From contig WPIO01000119.1 of NCBI GenBank assembly GCA_009760855.2, positions 986,001-1,050,000 on the forward strand: a DNA stretch of 64,000 bases, in the 5' to 3' direction. How positions within the stretch are numbered: position 1 is the stretch's first letter; each line of letters opens with the position of its first letter. The notes under the pieces were generated by a model that made no database searches, had not been told where the DNA came from, and worked only from the letters and a program-made list of their open reading frames with translations. A program made the translations under genes and the position numbers. The stretch is from Cristatella mucedo. Its lineage: Eukaryota; Bryozoa; Phylactolaemata; Cristatellidae. Below, in pieces: positions 1-12,044 of the stretch.

Positions 1-1003
1 TTCTGATGCAGATCGGGAGGGAGTTCCAGGCTGTGGGAGCATACGAGCTAAATGCACGGTCTCCAAAGGATTTAAGGTTTGTACGAGGTATTTCTAGACT
101 GTTGGATTCCGAAAAGCGAGTGGTACGATGCTTTGCCTGATGGGGTAGTATCTCTGAAAGATAGGCTGGAGCCATAGAATGAAGAGACCTAAAAGTGAGC
201 GACAAAACCTTGAAGTCAATCCGTTGCTTGACTGGTAGCCAGTGCAGGTCGGCGAGAAGTGGAGTAATGTGGCAACTGCGAAGCTCACGACAGACAAGCC
301 TAGCTGCAGAGTTTTGCACCAGCTGCAATCGCCTGATCGCACATGCTGGTAGGCCAGTAAGCAGTGAGTTGCAGAAGTCGAGACGGGATGTCACGAATGC
401 ATGGACCAACTTGGACGTGGTATTTTTATCTAAACAAGCCCTAATTTTAGCAATGTTATGAAGCTGAAAATAGGCAGATTTGACTGTGGAGCTGATGTGG
501 TCGTCTAACGAGAGGTCGCTTTGGAATATGACACCTAGATTTCGAGCTGATTCAACTGGAGATATGCTGGCAGAGCCAATTTTGAAAGTCAGCCTGTCCA
601 ATTTCTGAATCAGACTGGGTTTGCCCATAACTAGTAAGTTAGTTTTATCATCGTTTAGTTTTAGAAAATTTGCTGCCATCCATGTGCGGATGTCATCAAT
701 GAATGCAGCAAGTGAGTTGAAAGAATTTGAGGTGCTCGAAGGCTGGGAGGGATCAAAGCAAAGGTACAACTGAGTGTCATCCGCATAGAAGTGAAAGCCT
801 AGATTGTGCTTGGCAATCACATCAGCAAGAGGGAGAGTATAAACGGTGAAAAGGACCGGACCTAGCACAGAGCCCTGAGGTACTCCATATTTTAGAGATA
901 CTTCAGATGATCTTTGTCCATTCACGTCAATACTCTGGAGTTTCCCACTGAGATAGGACCTGAACCACTGCAGAGCAGTGCCAGTGATGCCCAGGCGAGA
1001 TGA
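1..1003 (-). mobile_element. LINE-A, CR1/L2-like non-LTR retrotransposon, 5'-truncated, runs off the left edge
   Basis: Reverse-strand reading gives the palm and thumb of a CR1/L2-type reverse transcriptase: Y-G-V-P-Q-G-S-V-L-G-P, the catalytic Y-A-D-D-T-Q-L-Y-L box, then the family's C-terminal region with S-R-L-D-F-C-N-S-L-L, Q-N-S-A-A-R-L-V and L-H-W-L-P-V-K-Q. It is well preserved, broken mainly by a frame change after L-S-L near 190. Similarity stops near 1003, within the RT domain upstream of the GVPQGS box, as expected for 5' truncation during target-primed reverse transcription. The 3' end lies outside the window. Confidence 0.85.
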
Positions 1004-1504
1004 ACGTCAGCCTCCTCGTATCATCAGTTTCTCCGTGCAGTCCCCGTTTCTTTTCTTTTGGTGTGAAGGGCTTTTTCACTGCAGGTCTACGACTTTGAAA
1101 GCTGCCTAAACAGTTTATATCTGAGCGTGCTTTCTCTCCTGCTGGTGACAGTGGCATACCCTTTCTGCCGACCTGAGCTGCCACTTCCGTGCTACTCACT
1201 TTGTAGATCGGTCGGCTAACAGTGCTCTACTTTTTGAATGAGATAAAGTCTATACGTACCCTAAACCGACCAAAGCCGCTTAGATTTTACAGTGCTGCAA
1301 AAATCTCATGCATAAAAACCACTTATTCCTTGAAGCTTTATGGAGTTCAGACTGAGATATTTGTCATAGGCAAAGAATAGCACAACAGGTAGCCAAGACA
1401 CCTCTGTTCAGTTTCTAACCATGCTAAAGCTTAAGAGCACACCCGATTGGAGCGGCTGTGCATTCGTACCTAAGTAACGTTCGGCACGTTTACAAGCTAT
1501 GTTG
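1004..1504. other. Unassigned intergenic sequence
   Basis: No coding signal or repeat family recognised between two LINE-A copies. A reverse-strand frame of 90 codons starts here but its end runs into the LINE-A RT in a different frame. Confidence 0.4.
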
Positions 1505-1613
1505 CTTTGCATCTCCGTGCATTGCTGTGAACGGACAAAGATAATCCAAGGAATCACTGAAATATGATGTACCTCAGGGCTCTACGCTTGGTCTGCTTCT
1601 TTTCACGGGTTAT

Positions 1614-1651
<38 letters not shown>

Positions 1652-2570
1652 CGATGTGATAGCTAAGCACAATATTAGCTTTAATTATATGCATACGACA
1701 CTCAGTTGCACCTTGCTTTGCTTCCGCCGGCCCTCCAGCACGTTAATTTCTCTCAACTCCCTAGCTACATGCATTGATGATACTCACTCAGGGATGTCAG
1801 AGGATTTTCTTAGGCTGAATAGCGATAAAACTAACTTCCTCGGCACACCAAGTGTGATCCAAGGAAATTGAAAACTTAACGCTCAAAATTGGCTGGACCA
1901 GCATAGCTGCTGTTACATTTGCACGAAATCTAGATGTTGCGTTCCAAAGTTACCTTCCATTAGATGACCACAAGAGCTCCACAGTCAAGTTGCCTACTTT
2001 CAGCTACTTATCACTAAACAAGATTGGGCTGTTTAGACAGAGATGCTACATCTAAATTTGTCAATGCATTTTTGATATCTCGTTTAGACTTCTGTAACTC
2101 ACTGCTTGCATTGCTACTAGCCTATGCAATCAGGCTTTTACAGTTGGTACAAAACTGTCCGGTTAGGCTTTTTGTCTTGAACGTTGCAGTTGCTGCAGCT
2201 CACCACTTCAAGCCGACTTGCACTGCTTCTAATCATGCAGTGTATCGAGCGAAAGTTTCTATTCCTTACTTTTAGGCAGTGCATCGACTTGAAGTTTCTG
2301 TCCCTCTTCTTTGGGTCCCTTTATTTGTTGTCTCCATCCAACCTAGCACATGTACTTTCCCACTAGGCTAGGCATCTTACCAACAGCTTTTGTTCAGTCA
2401 CAGGCCGTACGAATCTTTAAATCCTTTCGAGACCGGGCCTTTAGTTCGGATGCTCCCAACTCCTGGAACTCACACTCGACTGACTTCATGGCATCTCCTG
2501 ACTTGACGACAATAAAAGAAGTTAAAAATGCATCTGCTTCTTACATTATGTATCGGTATTTGGATTGGTC
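1505..2570 (+). mobile_element. LINE-A copy, degraded, with an internal (CT)n expansion
   Basis: Forward strand resembles LINE-A from just before the GVPQG box to the C-terminal end of ORF2 (S-R-L-D-F-C-N-S-L-L at about 2080; N-S-W-N-S near 2455). Many stops and frame changes. At 1615-1648 the segment that reads TACTCTCCCTCTTGC in better copies has become a pure CT run. Confidence 0.75.
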
Positions 2571-2580
2571 ATTTGCGTAG

Positions 2581-4165
2581 TTATAAGTGCTTACTCCGGG
2601 TATGTTTAGATTAACCGTATGTGCATATTGAACCTATGAATTTCCCCTCTAACCATGTTATGGTTACTGACATTGGCCAAATAGCCACTAATTATTCGAT
2701 CATTCTTTTTTTACGGTACATGGAGAGTGCCTAAAAACAGATTCTAGAAATCTAGAAATCCTGCATAAATCTGGAAATTTTAGAAAGACATTATATATAG
2801 AAAATTCTCTAGGCGCTATATGAATATAGTTATATTATAATTATTTTGTATCTCCCGCTTCCAGCAATTATCAAAGATCTGTAGCTGCAGAGGCCGATAC
2901 AGCTAGAAGCTAAACGGCTTTCACATTGCTTTACCAATACAAACCATGAAGTCTGAGCCCACTTAAGCTTCGCAAAACACTCTGCTCGTGGTGGGTGCTA
3001 TCGTATGAGCAACATCAGAAAGGCACCGCCCTGGCTACCTGCAGCAACCAGGAAATTACTAACAGATCCTGCATGAACATTTTATCCGTGGTAATGGCGA
3101 CATATACAAAATATTTAAATCTGATAGCCTCAGAGCAATATCACGGAAGCATAAAATTCACTCTGCTGGGAAATACTTCGGATCTATTGAGCAGTCACGG
3201 TTATTCATTACCTGAAAATGTGGAAGGAATTCAGCCCAGATTGGAAATCAGTAGCTACACAGTAAGCTCGGCCAATTCACCCTCCTTGAGTACCAACACA
3301 GCGAAAGGATTATATCTTTTTCTAGAAAAGAAATTTATTTTGATAGATCATTATGCCCTTCCCGTGCTAAGTAGCTTCCTGTTTTACGAAGGACACGTAA
3401 CGATACGCTCCCGTTATCTGCCGATAATACTCCTGTGTACCTCTACTTTTCACGGGTCTCTCGATATCATGTACATCTCTTGGCTGAGCTTTTATCCGCA
3501 TGCAGACTTTAGTAATGCACCGAGAAAAACACGTTATTTTCTATGAGAACTGAAATCGCAACTCATAAGCATTTAAACCAGTTATTGCTAACCGTGGCAT
3601 TGTAGTACTCCTACGAACTGGTGCCAACATGCCTGCATAAATCATAGATATGCACCATCAAGTCCCATTCTCACAATAATAATTGAAGGCAAGGCTCAAT
3701 AAGTACATGGAACACACAAGAACCTGTTCTCCCATTTTATTCTCTGGCTTCTTCAAGCCTAGCTATGTGTGACATAAAGCAGAGGCACCACATTAAACCT
3801 AGCTAAACGGGCTCCTAGCAAAGGCTATTCACTATCACATGGCTTGCATTGGCGATAGTAATGGTAAAGTTATCATTGATTAGTCATGCGTTTTGTCAGC
3901 ATCCGTGTAAAAGCGAATCACCTCTAAACTTTAGTCATCCCAGATATATTTAATGTTGTCGCCGCGCCGGCTCTAGAGAGACTCTTACTAGCACAACAAC
4001 AACAAAACTACTCTTGTTCATACTAACGGTCATGATTAGGGTACCAGATACATGCAAATCAGCAGAAGCTTTCCCGTTTGAAGTCATAAGCTCGGGCTTC
4101 TTAAGCCTAGTATCCGGTTTCTCGATTATGGAACACTTACTTTCAACCATCGCCCGCAGTGTAAT
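2581..4165. other. Unassigned intergenic sequence around the orphan frame
   Basis: AT-rich, non-repetitive as far as can be seen. Apart from the open frame at 2995 nothing is recognisable. Short (CAA)n near 4000. Confidence 0.4.
2995..3543 (+). other. Orphan open frame, 183 codons, status uncertain
   Basis: An unbroken frame starting at GTG (no ATG at the start; first internal ATG at 3073) in DNA not recognised as any repeat here. The peptide has several Asn/Ser-rich stretches, three cysteines and hydrophobic patches, but no family I recognise. A possible donor, ACA|GTAAGC, lies near 3260, so it could be an exon (phase 0) rather than a full gene. Its G+C is close to the surroundings. It may equally be chance: one such frame in 64 kb of AT-moderate DNA is not rare. 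Confidence 0.25.
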
Positions 4166-4256
4166 AATAATAATAATAGATTTTTATAACGCCCTCAGAG
4201 AGCTTAATCTCTTAATAGGCACTTTACAGATGCCGTATATAAGCATTCCCAAATGA
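4166..4256 (-). mobile_element. LINE-A 3'-end fragment
   Basis: Starts with (TAA)n, then the reverse complement of the family's terminal hairpin (GCCCTCAGAGAGCTTAATCTC). Only the last ~70 bases of the element are present. Confidence 0.65.
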
Positions 4257-5500
4257 TTGGTTGATTCACGAATTGCAAAGGCCGATGCTCAAAATTGGCT
4301 CTGCCAGCATATCTCCCATTGAATCAGCTAGACTTCTAGGTGTCATGTTCCAAAGTAACTTTTCACTACACGACCACATCAGCTCCACAGTAAAGTCTGC
4401 CAACTTTCAGCTACATTACATTGCTAAAATTCGGGCTTGTTTAGATAAGGATACCACGTCCAAGCTGTTCCATGCATTCATGACAACCCGCCTGGACTTC
4501 TGCAACTCACTGCTTACTGGCCTACCACCATGTGCGATCAGGCGATTGCAGCTGGTGCAAAACTCCGCAGCTAGGCTTGTCTGTCGTGAGCGTCACAGTT
4601 GCCACATTACACCACTTCTCACCGACCTGCCCTGGCTGCCAGTCAAGCAATGGATTAACTTCAAGGTCTTGTCGCTCACTTTTAGGTCACTTCATTCTTT
4701 GGCTCCAGCCTATCTCTCAGATAAACTCCGCAATCAGACCAAGCATCTTACCACCCGCTTTTGAGAATCCAACAGTTTAAAAATACCTCGTACAAATCTC
4801 AAATCCTTTGGAGATCGTGCATTTAGTTCGTATGCTCCCAAAGCCTGGAACTCACTCCCGAACTGCGTCAGAACATCCCCTGACCTAACCACGTTTAAAA
4901 ATAAATTAAAAACACACCTATTTGGGACAGCATTTAGTGGGTACCTGTGATTCGTCCTTCATGTGCTTATGCGTGCTGACACTGTGCATGCTGCCACTAA
5001 CCACGTTTGCATGCTGACCCTGTGCATGTCAGCCCTAACCATGTTATTCATTTTGTTTGTTTATCAAGCATGATATTACTCCCCATTCAATTGCATTTCC
5101 CTTTGCAGCAAATGTAAAGCGCTTAGAGAGATTGAGTTCTCTGAGGGCGCTTTATCAAGTGCATTATTATTCTTATTACTATGTCAGAACATACCCTGAC
5201 TTGACCATATTTAAAAAGAACTTAAAACATAGCAATTTAGGACAGCATTTAGTGAGTTCCTGTGATTCTTCCTTCATGTGCTTATGTGTGCTGACACTGT
5301 GCATGCTGCCACTAACCACATTTGCATGCTTACCCTGTGCATGTCAATCCTAACCATATTATTCATTTTGTTTGTTTTTCAAGCATGATTTTACTCACCA
5401 TTCAATTGCGTTTTCCTTTGCAGCAAATGTAAAGCGCCTAGGAAGAGATTGTGTTCTCTGAGGGCACTTTATCAAGTGCATTATTATTATCATTATTTTT
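4257..5500 (+). mobile_element. LINE-A copy with duplicated 3' UTR
   Basis: Begins 5'-truncated after the YADD box and keeps the C-terminal ORF2 frame largely open from 4261 to 4764 (167 residues; R-L-D-F-C-N-S-L-L, N-S-A-A-R-L-V, L-P-W-L-P-V-K-Q). The 3' UTR follows (alternating GCATGCTG and CTAACCA blocks), the hairpin and (ATT)n at about 5165. A second copy of the last ~320 bases starts at 5181 and ends with its own hairpin and (ATT)n at 5500. Confidence 0.85.
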
Positions 5501-5654
5501 ATCATCCGAAAGCAGCATTCATAGAGTAAGCAGGTATATGCGCACAAAATAGGAACTGCAAAGCCCAGAATGCTGTAATAAACTGGTGTGTTTTAAGCTT
5601 ATTTTTTAAATTTCGTCACATGAGGGACTTTGTGACGTGCATCGCTATTGATTT

Positions 5655-7790
5655 AATGATAATAATAATAATGACACATTTGATAAAGCACCCTCAGAGA
5701 ACGCAGTCTATTTCTAGGTGCTTTAAAATTGCTGCGAAAGAAGCACGATCGAGTGGTTAGTGGTACCATTCTGAATAAACGACAAAACTAACATGCTTAA
5801 GGCTGACGTGCACATGAGGTCAGCATTCAAGAGTGGATAGTAGCAGCATGCAACTGTTTCAGCATGCACAACTACATAAAATATAAATCACAGGTACCCA
5901 CTTAGTTCGGTTGTAACTAGATGCGTTTTTAGTTTCTTTTTTATGTGGACAAGTCAGGAGACGCTTTGACACAAGTCAAAAGTGAGTTCCAGGCTACGAG
6001 AGCTTACGAACTAAAGGCATGGTCTCCAAAGAATTTTAGGTTTGCATGAGGTATGGTTAAACAGTTATATTCCGAAAAGCGGGTGGAACGATGCTTAGCC
6101 GGTGGTGGAGATCTTATACGTATGCTGAAGCCAAAGAATGAAGGTACCTAAAAGTGAGTCACAGAACCTTGAAGTCGTTGCTTGACTGGGAGCCGTTATA
6201 GGTCGGCAAGAAGCAGTGTGATGTGGCGACTGCCACGATCAGGACAGGCAAGCTTAGCTGCAGAGTTTTGCACAAGCTACAGGCACCTGAATGCACACGC
6301 CGGTAGGCAAGAGAGTAGTAAGTTGCAGAAGTCAAGACGGGATGCCACAAATACATGGACCAACTTAAAATTAGTATCACTGTCTAGACAAGCTCAAATT
6401 TTAGACATGTTATTTAGCTGAAAGTAGGCAGACTTAATTGTGGAGCTGATGTGGTCGTCTAACGAATGGTCACTTAGGAACATGATAAATTGATGGCGTG
6501 CAGATTCAACAATAGATAAGCTGGCAGAGCCAATTTTGAAAATTAGCCTTTCCAATTTTTTAATTACACTTGGTTTGCCCGTAACTAGTAATTTTATTTT
6601 ATCATCATTCACTGTAAAGAAAAAACTGATGCCATCCATGTGGGCATATCGTCAATACATACAGAAAGTTAGTTGCGACGTGCTGCAGGGCTGTGAAGGA
6701 TCAAAGCAAAGATAAAACTGAGTGTCATTCAAATTAAAGCGAAAGCTTATATTGTTCTCGGAAATCGCATCTGCAAGATTTCCAGACTTTCCGTACATAG
6801 GAACTAAAACAAAAAAACCTACAAGTAGTGAGTTACAGAAGTATAGTGGGGCTATCAGGATACATGGATAAGCTTGGCTAAGAATCTGAGCAAGCCCAAT
6901 TTTTGTTTAATATATTTGGAAAAAATTAGGAATACTTGAACGAGAAGCTATGCTGATCTAGCAACAAGTCATCTTGGATGATGATACCCGTGATTAAATT
7001 TTATAGATTACAGGAGATATGTTTGTAGAACTGATTTGGGGGTAAGATTTTCTAGTTTCTAAGCAGCCTTTTGTTTCCCATAACAATTAAGCTCATTTAG
7101 TTGTTATTCGATTTCACAAGTTTGGTGTCATCCAAAAATGAATTTCAGAGTTGAGAGAGCTTAATGCTGCGCGGGTTTGGCTCAATGGTTAAGGTGCTCA
7201 CCCAGACCAAGGTCTTGTTGAGGTCGTGGGCTCACGCCCCGTGGCGTTTGTTAAGCGCCTGAATAGATATTTGGTTCTCTTAGGGTGCTATACAAATGAA
7301 ATGTATAGATTTGTGTATTTTTAATAGGATTTAGGGGAGCAGGAGATTAAAGCACATGCTCAGCTGCGTGTGTTCTAAGGATAAAAAGTAACGTTTGGAT
7401 TTTCGTTTTTGGTTATATTAGTAAGAGCCAGAATAAAACTGGTGAAAAAAGACGACCTAAAACTTATTTCTGGGCCTTGTCATAGTTCAAAGCTCACTGG
7501 ATGGCCATTGGCCATTGACGTCTTGTCCTCTTGATTATTTCAGTGAGATAAGGCGTAGGCAGTTGTGACATTGGCCTGTGATACCAAAGTGGGACAACAG
7601 ATACTCAAGAAGAATTCTGCGATCTGTGGCATCAATGGCTGAAAAGTAAGCCAGTAGAACTGAAACTGAGACTCTACTCAATTCAGCAATGTGGAGATAA
7701 TCGCTATTTATTTGAAGAACTGCTAAATATTTTGAATTACATGTCTCTAAAAACAAGACTGAAACTTACTTGCTATATTTTAAGTTGGAT
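5655..7790 (-). mobile_element. LINE-A copy, long, degraded, with a SINE1 inserted
   Basis: Starts at the left with (AAT)n and the 3' hairpin, continues through the 3' UTR and C-terminal ORF2, the YADD region (about 6690-6760), and after the SINE1 at 7166-7318 resumes as RT: reverse-strand frame 7535-7756 reads V-L-L-A-Y-F-S-A-I-D-A-T-D, matching L-L-D-L-S-A-A-F-D-T-I-D. Part of 6785-7140 is poorly alignable by eye. Many stops; dead copy. Confidence 0.65.
7166..7318 (+). mobile_element. SINE1 (tRNA-derived head, LINE-A-like tail)
   Basis: A-box-like TTTGGCTCAATGGTTAAGG and B-box-like GGTCGTGGGCTCACGCCCC, spaced as in a tRNA gene, followed by AAGCGCCTGAATAGATATT and TCTTAGGGTGCTATACAAATG, which corresponds to the LINE-A terminal hairpin. 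Shared in order with the copies at 57193 and 57556. Confidence 0.8.
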
Positions 7791-8164
7791 ATAAGGGTTT
7801 AGATAAGAGGAGCGTGGATGATCACTGCTCTCTGTGTCACTAACTGCCCATTTTCTCTCAGTTGCCTTGGTTACACAGCAGAGGTTACTAGCCTGTGTTT
7901 GCAAGGAAAAATCGCAAATCCTGTATACTCCGTTTATCTTTTCAACCTTGCACAGCAGAGTATATTTAGACAGTACAGCCAGAGGTTGATGCAGCATTTC
8001 AGATCATTGTGAACAGGGCGTCAAATCGCGCCTTGCTACAAATTCGGTGGACGGGTTCACGCAGCTTCAGCGGTTGTCGGAATGGGACCCCTCACGATGG
8101 CTCCAGCAGCTGCACCTTTATTTCACATACATGCTAAATATAGAATGCATAAACCGATACATTC

Positions 8165-8235
8165 ACCAATGGGCCGTAGCCCTGGTTAAGGTGCTTGCAC
8201 TTTGCATTCGGGACATGTGTTCGAGTCACATCAGA
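8165..8235 (+). mobile_element. SINE head fragment, degraded
   Basis: CCCTGGTTAAGGTGCTTGCAC followed 20 bases later by TGTTCGAGTCACATC resembles the A and B boxes of the local tRNA-derived SINEs. The tail is absent; the sequence passes straight into LINE-A. Confidence 0.45.
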
Positions 8236-9400
8236 ATATTCTGTATACGCTTCCTCTTGCCAATGTGATTGCAAAGCACAATATATGTTTTCACTTCTAT
8301 GCAGATGTCACTCAGTTGTACCTTTGCTTTGATCCCTCCCAGCCCTTTGGCACTCCGAATTCTCTCAACTCCCTTGCTGCATATATTAATGATATCCTCA
8401 CGTGGATGGCATCACATTTTCTTTGATTGGATGTGATAAAACCAACTTACTAGTTTTGAACAATCAAGTGTAATTCCGAAATTGGACAGGCTAACGTTGA
8501 AAATCGGCTCTGCCAGTATATCGCCCGTTGAATCTTCGCAAAATTCATTTGTAATAGTCCTTATTGACCTTTAGTTGGACGACCACATCAGCTTCGCCAT
8601 TAAGTCTGCCTACTTTCAGTGACATAACTTTGCTAAATTTTGGCTCGTTTACACACGGATACCTCATCTATGTTGGCCCATGCATTTGTGACATCCGTCT
8701 TGACTTCTATAGCAAACTGCTTGCTGGTCTGCCAGGATATGCAATCAGGCACTTACAGCTGCGGCAAAACTCTGCAGCTAGGTTTGTCGCTCATGAGCTT
8801 CGCAGTTCTTACATCACACCACTTCTCGCCAACCTGCGCTGGCTACCCGTCAAACAATGGATCGACCTCAAGGTTTTGTCTCTCACTTTTAGGCCCGTTT
8901 ATTCTTTGGCTCCAGCCTGCGTATCAGATCTACTCCCCAAAATGCTAAGCTTCTTCCTACCTGATTTTGGAATCAAACTTTTTACCTATACCTCGTACAA
9001 ACCTCAAATCATTTGGAGACCTTACCTTTAGTTCGTATGCTCCCAAAGCCTGGAAATTACTCCCGACTTCTGTCATGACATCCCCTGACTTGACCTCATT
9101 TAAAAATAAATTAAAAAGCACCAATTTATGGCAGCATTAAGTGGGTCCTTGTGATTCGTCAATTATATGCTTTATGCATGCTGACACTGTGCATGCTGCC
9201 ACCAACCATAACTGCATGCTGACTCTGTGCATATCACCCCTAACCATGTTATTCAAGTTGTCTATTAAGTATGATAACACTCACCATTCCATTGCGTTTT
9301 CTTTGCAGCAAATGTAAAGCACCTAGAAAGAGATTGAGTTCTCTGAGTTTACTGTATCACGTTTATTGTTATTGTTCTTATTATTATCATTATTTTAGTA
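8236..9400 (+). mobile_element. LINE-A copy, 5'-truncated
   Basis: From just before the YADD box (H-F-Y-A-D-V-T-Q-L-Y-L at 8290) through the C-terminal ORF2 (155 codons open at 8564-9031, with L-R-W-L-P-V-K-Q), 3' UTR, hairpin and an ATT-rich tail near 9360-9395. Confidence 0.8.
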
Positions 9401-12044
9401 TTATAATCGTGGGATGGTTGATAGAGCTCTTCTTCAGCTACATAAATGAGGCTGTTTTGAATTTGCCAACCTATAATTGAGGCTGTACGTTTCTGGTCTG
9501 GTGGTCCTTCTAGCCTCTTTTGGGGATCGGGACTCACTGTTAGCCCGTATGCCAAGTGCATTCCCGCGTGGCATGCCACTAACCTATGTCAAGAGCGAAA
9601 AATAGTGTGTATGACCAAGTCGAAATCTACGGATGTGCTTTCGACTGCGCAAGGCTTCCGACCGTACGCAGTCCGATGGACAGTATCGGTTTAATCTTGC
9701 AAGCACCGGGATTACATCAGGACTAACACAGTCACATTAGTTACCATGAATTCTTAATACAGTGTAACCTTGACCAATTGTGTCACCAGCCAACAAAAAG
9801 TGAATGCCAGGCAGCAAGGTCACTTTAGGAGGCTGTAACAGTAGCCCAGACCCCACCGGGATACTTAGGCCAACGAGCAGTTAGTGACACGATCAAGCCA
9901 GCAGTAAGAGCATTACTAAATGCTTGTAGCGCGGCAACAAGAGTCTTCAATGAGACAGCAGTAACCTGGCTATCATTGAAATCTTAGAATGTTTTCACCT
10001 GCTGCTTCCATTAATCAGCACGATCTTTCTCGCTTCGAAGAGTTCCCAGCTCTGCTGTCATTAGACTATTCCTATTTCTACTGTCATTAATTTCATGAGA
10101 CTGCTGGTTTTCCACAGATTTCCTTTAGACATTACAATAGTTTTTTCCGGAGGCATCTCAGTATCTCTCTTTGATAATAGTCTCATATTAACGGACCGTC
10201 TTTTGAACACTTAATCAGGAAATTCTTGCTTATCTGTTTGCAATTACTGCTAATTCTCAATTCAAATGATTGTACGTTATATGATGTGTAATTACTTCCA
10301 ATTTAATTTATTAATTGCTCCTTAGTTTACTTAATGTCAGTTACAGATTATTTTTGAATTCAAAATATGTTTGCAGTGACAATAGAAAGTTCAGTACTGA
10401 ATTCAAGAACTAAAAGTCACTTTTTAATCTTCCAATGCATGAAGTTATGGGTAAGGTGTAATAATCACCAATATTGTCAAAAGCTATAAGACACATGTTA
10501 ATGGAAAGGTTCTCAGCAATGTCCGTCACTGCCATGCTAGGAGTAATTATAATCATGTTGTAGGCACTTTTGCGCAAGAGTTCTTTTTTACTTTCCCTCC
10601 GCCACTGAGCATGCTAGTGCATGAAAGTACCGGTACAGATAGTGCTTAAAAGCGTAGCAAAGTGAATTTCTTTCGTCGATACTTGCAGGTATACCGAAGA
10701 GCACATCAGCAATAACTAGCAACCTAAACATTTAATAGATTAACTCTACTCTGACCATCGTAACTAACGGTGCAGATATTTACAATTATACACCAGTAGA
10801 TATCTCAAACAAACTCATGCATGAATTTCGCTCCGTCAAAGTCCGTGTAGAAGTTTGGTTGTTATTAAGACCGAGACCTCAAAGACCTCCTCCGTGTCTG
10901 CATCCAAAAAATTTAGACTATAGGGAATATTTTTTACACTCCGAACCAAAGACCTGGTAGTGAGAGCAAAAACTAATTTATAAGACAGTGATTCGTTTAC
11001 TTGCCGACTTGGAGGGTTTTCACACAACAATATTACCAGTTCTTCTACTAAATTTTCTTTCTCGCACATTTTCTTAGGCTTATACGTACGAAGTGGCTAC
11101 CTAATGAAGTTGCATAGAAAGAGCTCATCTCCCGGAGATCCAATGCCATTCCATTCGTCATCTTGCTGCCAAGCAGTGGAGTAATTTTAACTATAATTCA
11201 AGTTGATTTAAATGTTTTTTTCCGGATAATAAGGTTGCTTAAAGTATTTTGAATCTTTCGGCCCCAACTGCAGCGGCACATGACAAGCCTGAGCTTGACC
11301 CAGAGGTCCAGGTACGACGATTGTCCGGTTTTCCCTCTTCTCTTCCTCAAAGATTTGCATATTCGTGCTCTCCAAGTAGCATTTACGCGAAAGCAGGCGG
11401 AACACAGAGTATATCTCTCACAGCGAAGTGCATTCTCGCGGATGCCTACAGCACTTCCCAAGCGTAGCCGTTCTTCCCTAAGCAGGTGTTCGAGCATTCG
11501 CCCCCTCATTGCCGTCACAGCTCATCGCAGGCGGGTTAACGGGAGGTCAAAGCCGGCCTGCGTCTAAGCCACAGCCGTCAGACTACATCTGGGCGCCGGT
11601 CCGTGCCTAAGGTACATCCACCAGCGCTTTTCGACAGTGGAATTGCAGATAACAATACCAGTATGCCTCCTGTAACGGCCGAGCGCCGGCTTTCTCCGTG
11701 ATCTACAAATCATGCACATATAAAGAACCACAAACTACAAGATTTTTGAAAGTACTTTTGCTAAGAAGCTTTGAGAATGCATTGACAAATGAATTTTTGT
11801 ACAAGCTTCAGTCTGAATTCAAGCGATGAGAGTTAATTTAAACTACTCTCCTCCGTATGACTAACAACTTCCTAAGCAGCTACAAGGACGGCAATTTTTC
11901 TAAACTGCCCCTGCCCGGTACTATTGATCGCTATATCTGGATTTTTTCAGAATTAAGAATCAAAATTATCAGTTTGGCGGAAGATGCATGGCAGGGATTT
12001 ATTTGTACTTGCTCGAACGTATTCAATCGCAGTCCTGTTATGGT
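9401..12044. other. Unassigned intergenic sequence
   Basis: No repeat family recognised and no convincing exon. The stretch 11200-11650 is more G+C-rich and open on both strands for 65-106 codons in overlapping frames, which points to composition rather than a gene. It could contain the missing first exon of the Ig receptor, but no ATG plus signal peptide plus phase-1 donor was found. Confidence 0.4.

Noticed and set aside
10441..10460. ATGCATGAAGTTATGG followed by GTAAGG as a first coding exon in the right phase
   Set aside because: It would encode only five residues and no signal peptide; too weak to call.
11198..11567. Overlapping 65-106-codon frames on both strands as a gene
   Set aside because: Openness on both strands at once in a G+C-richer patch, no domain and no splice context.
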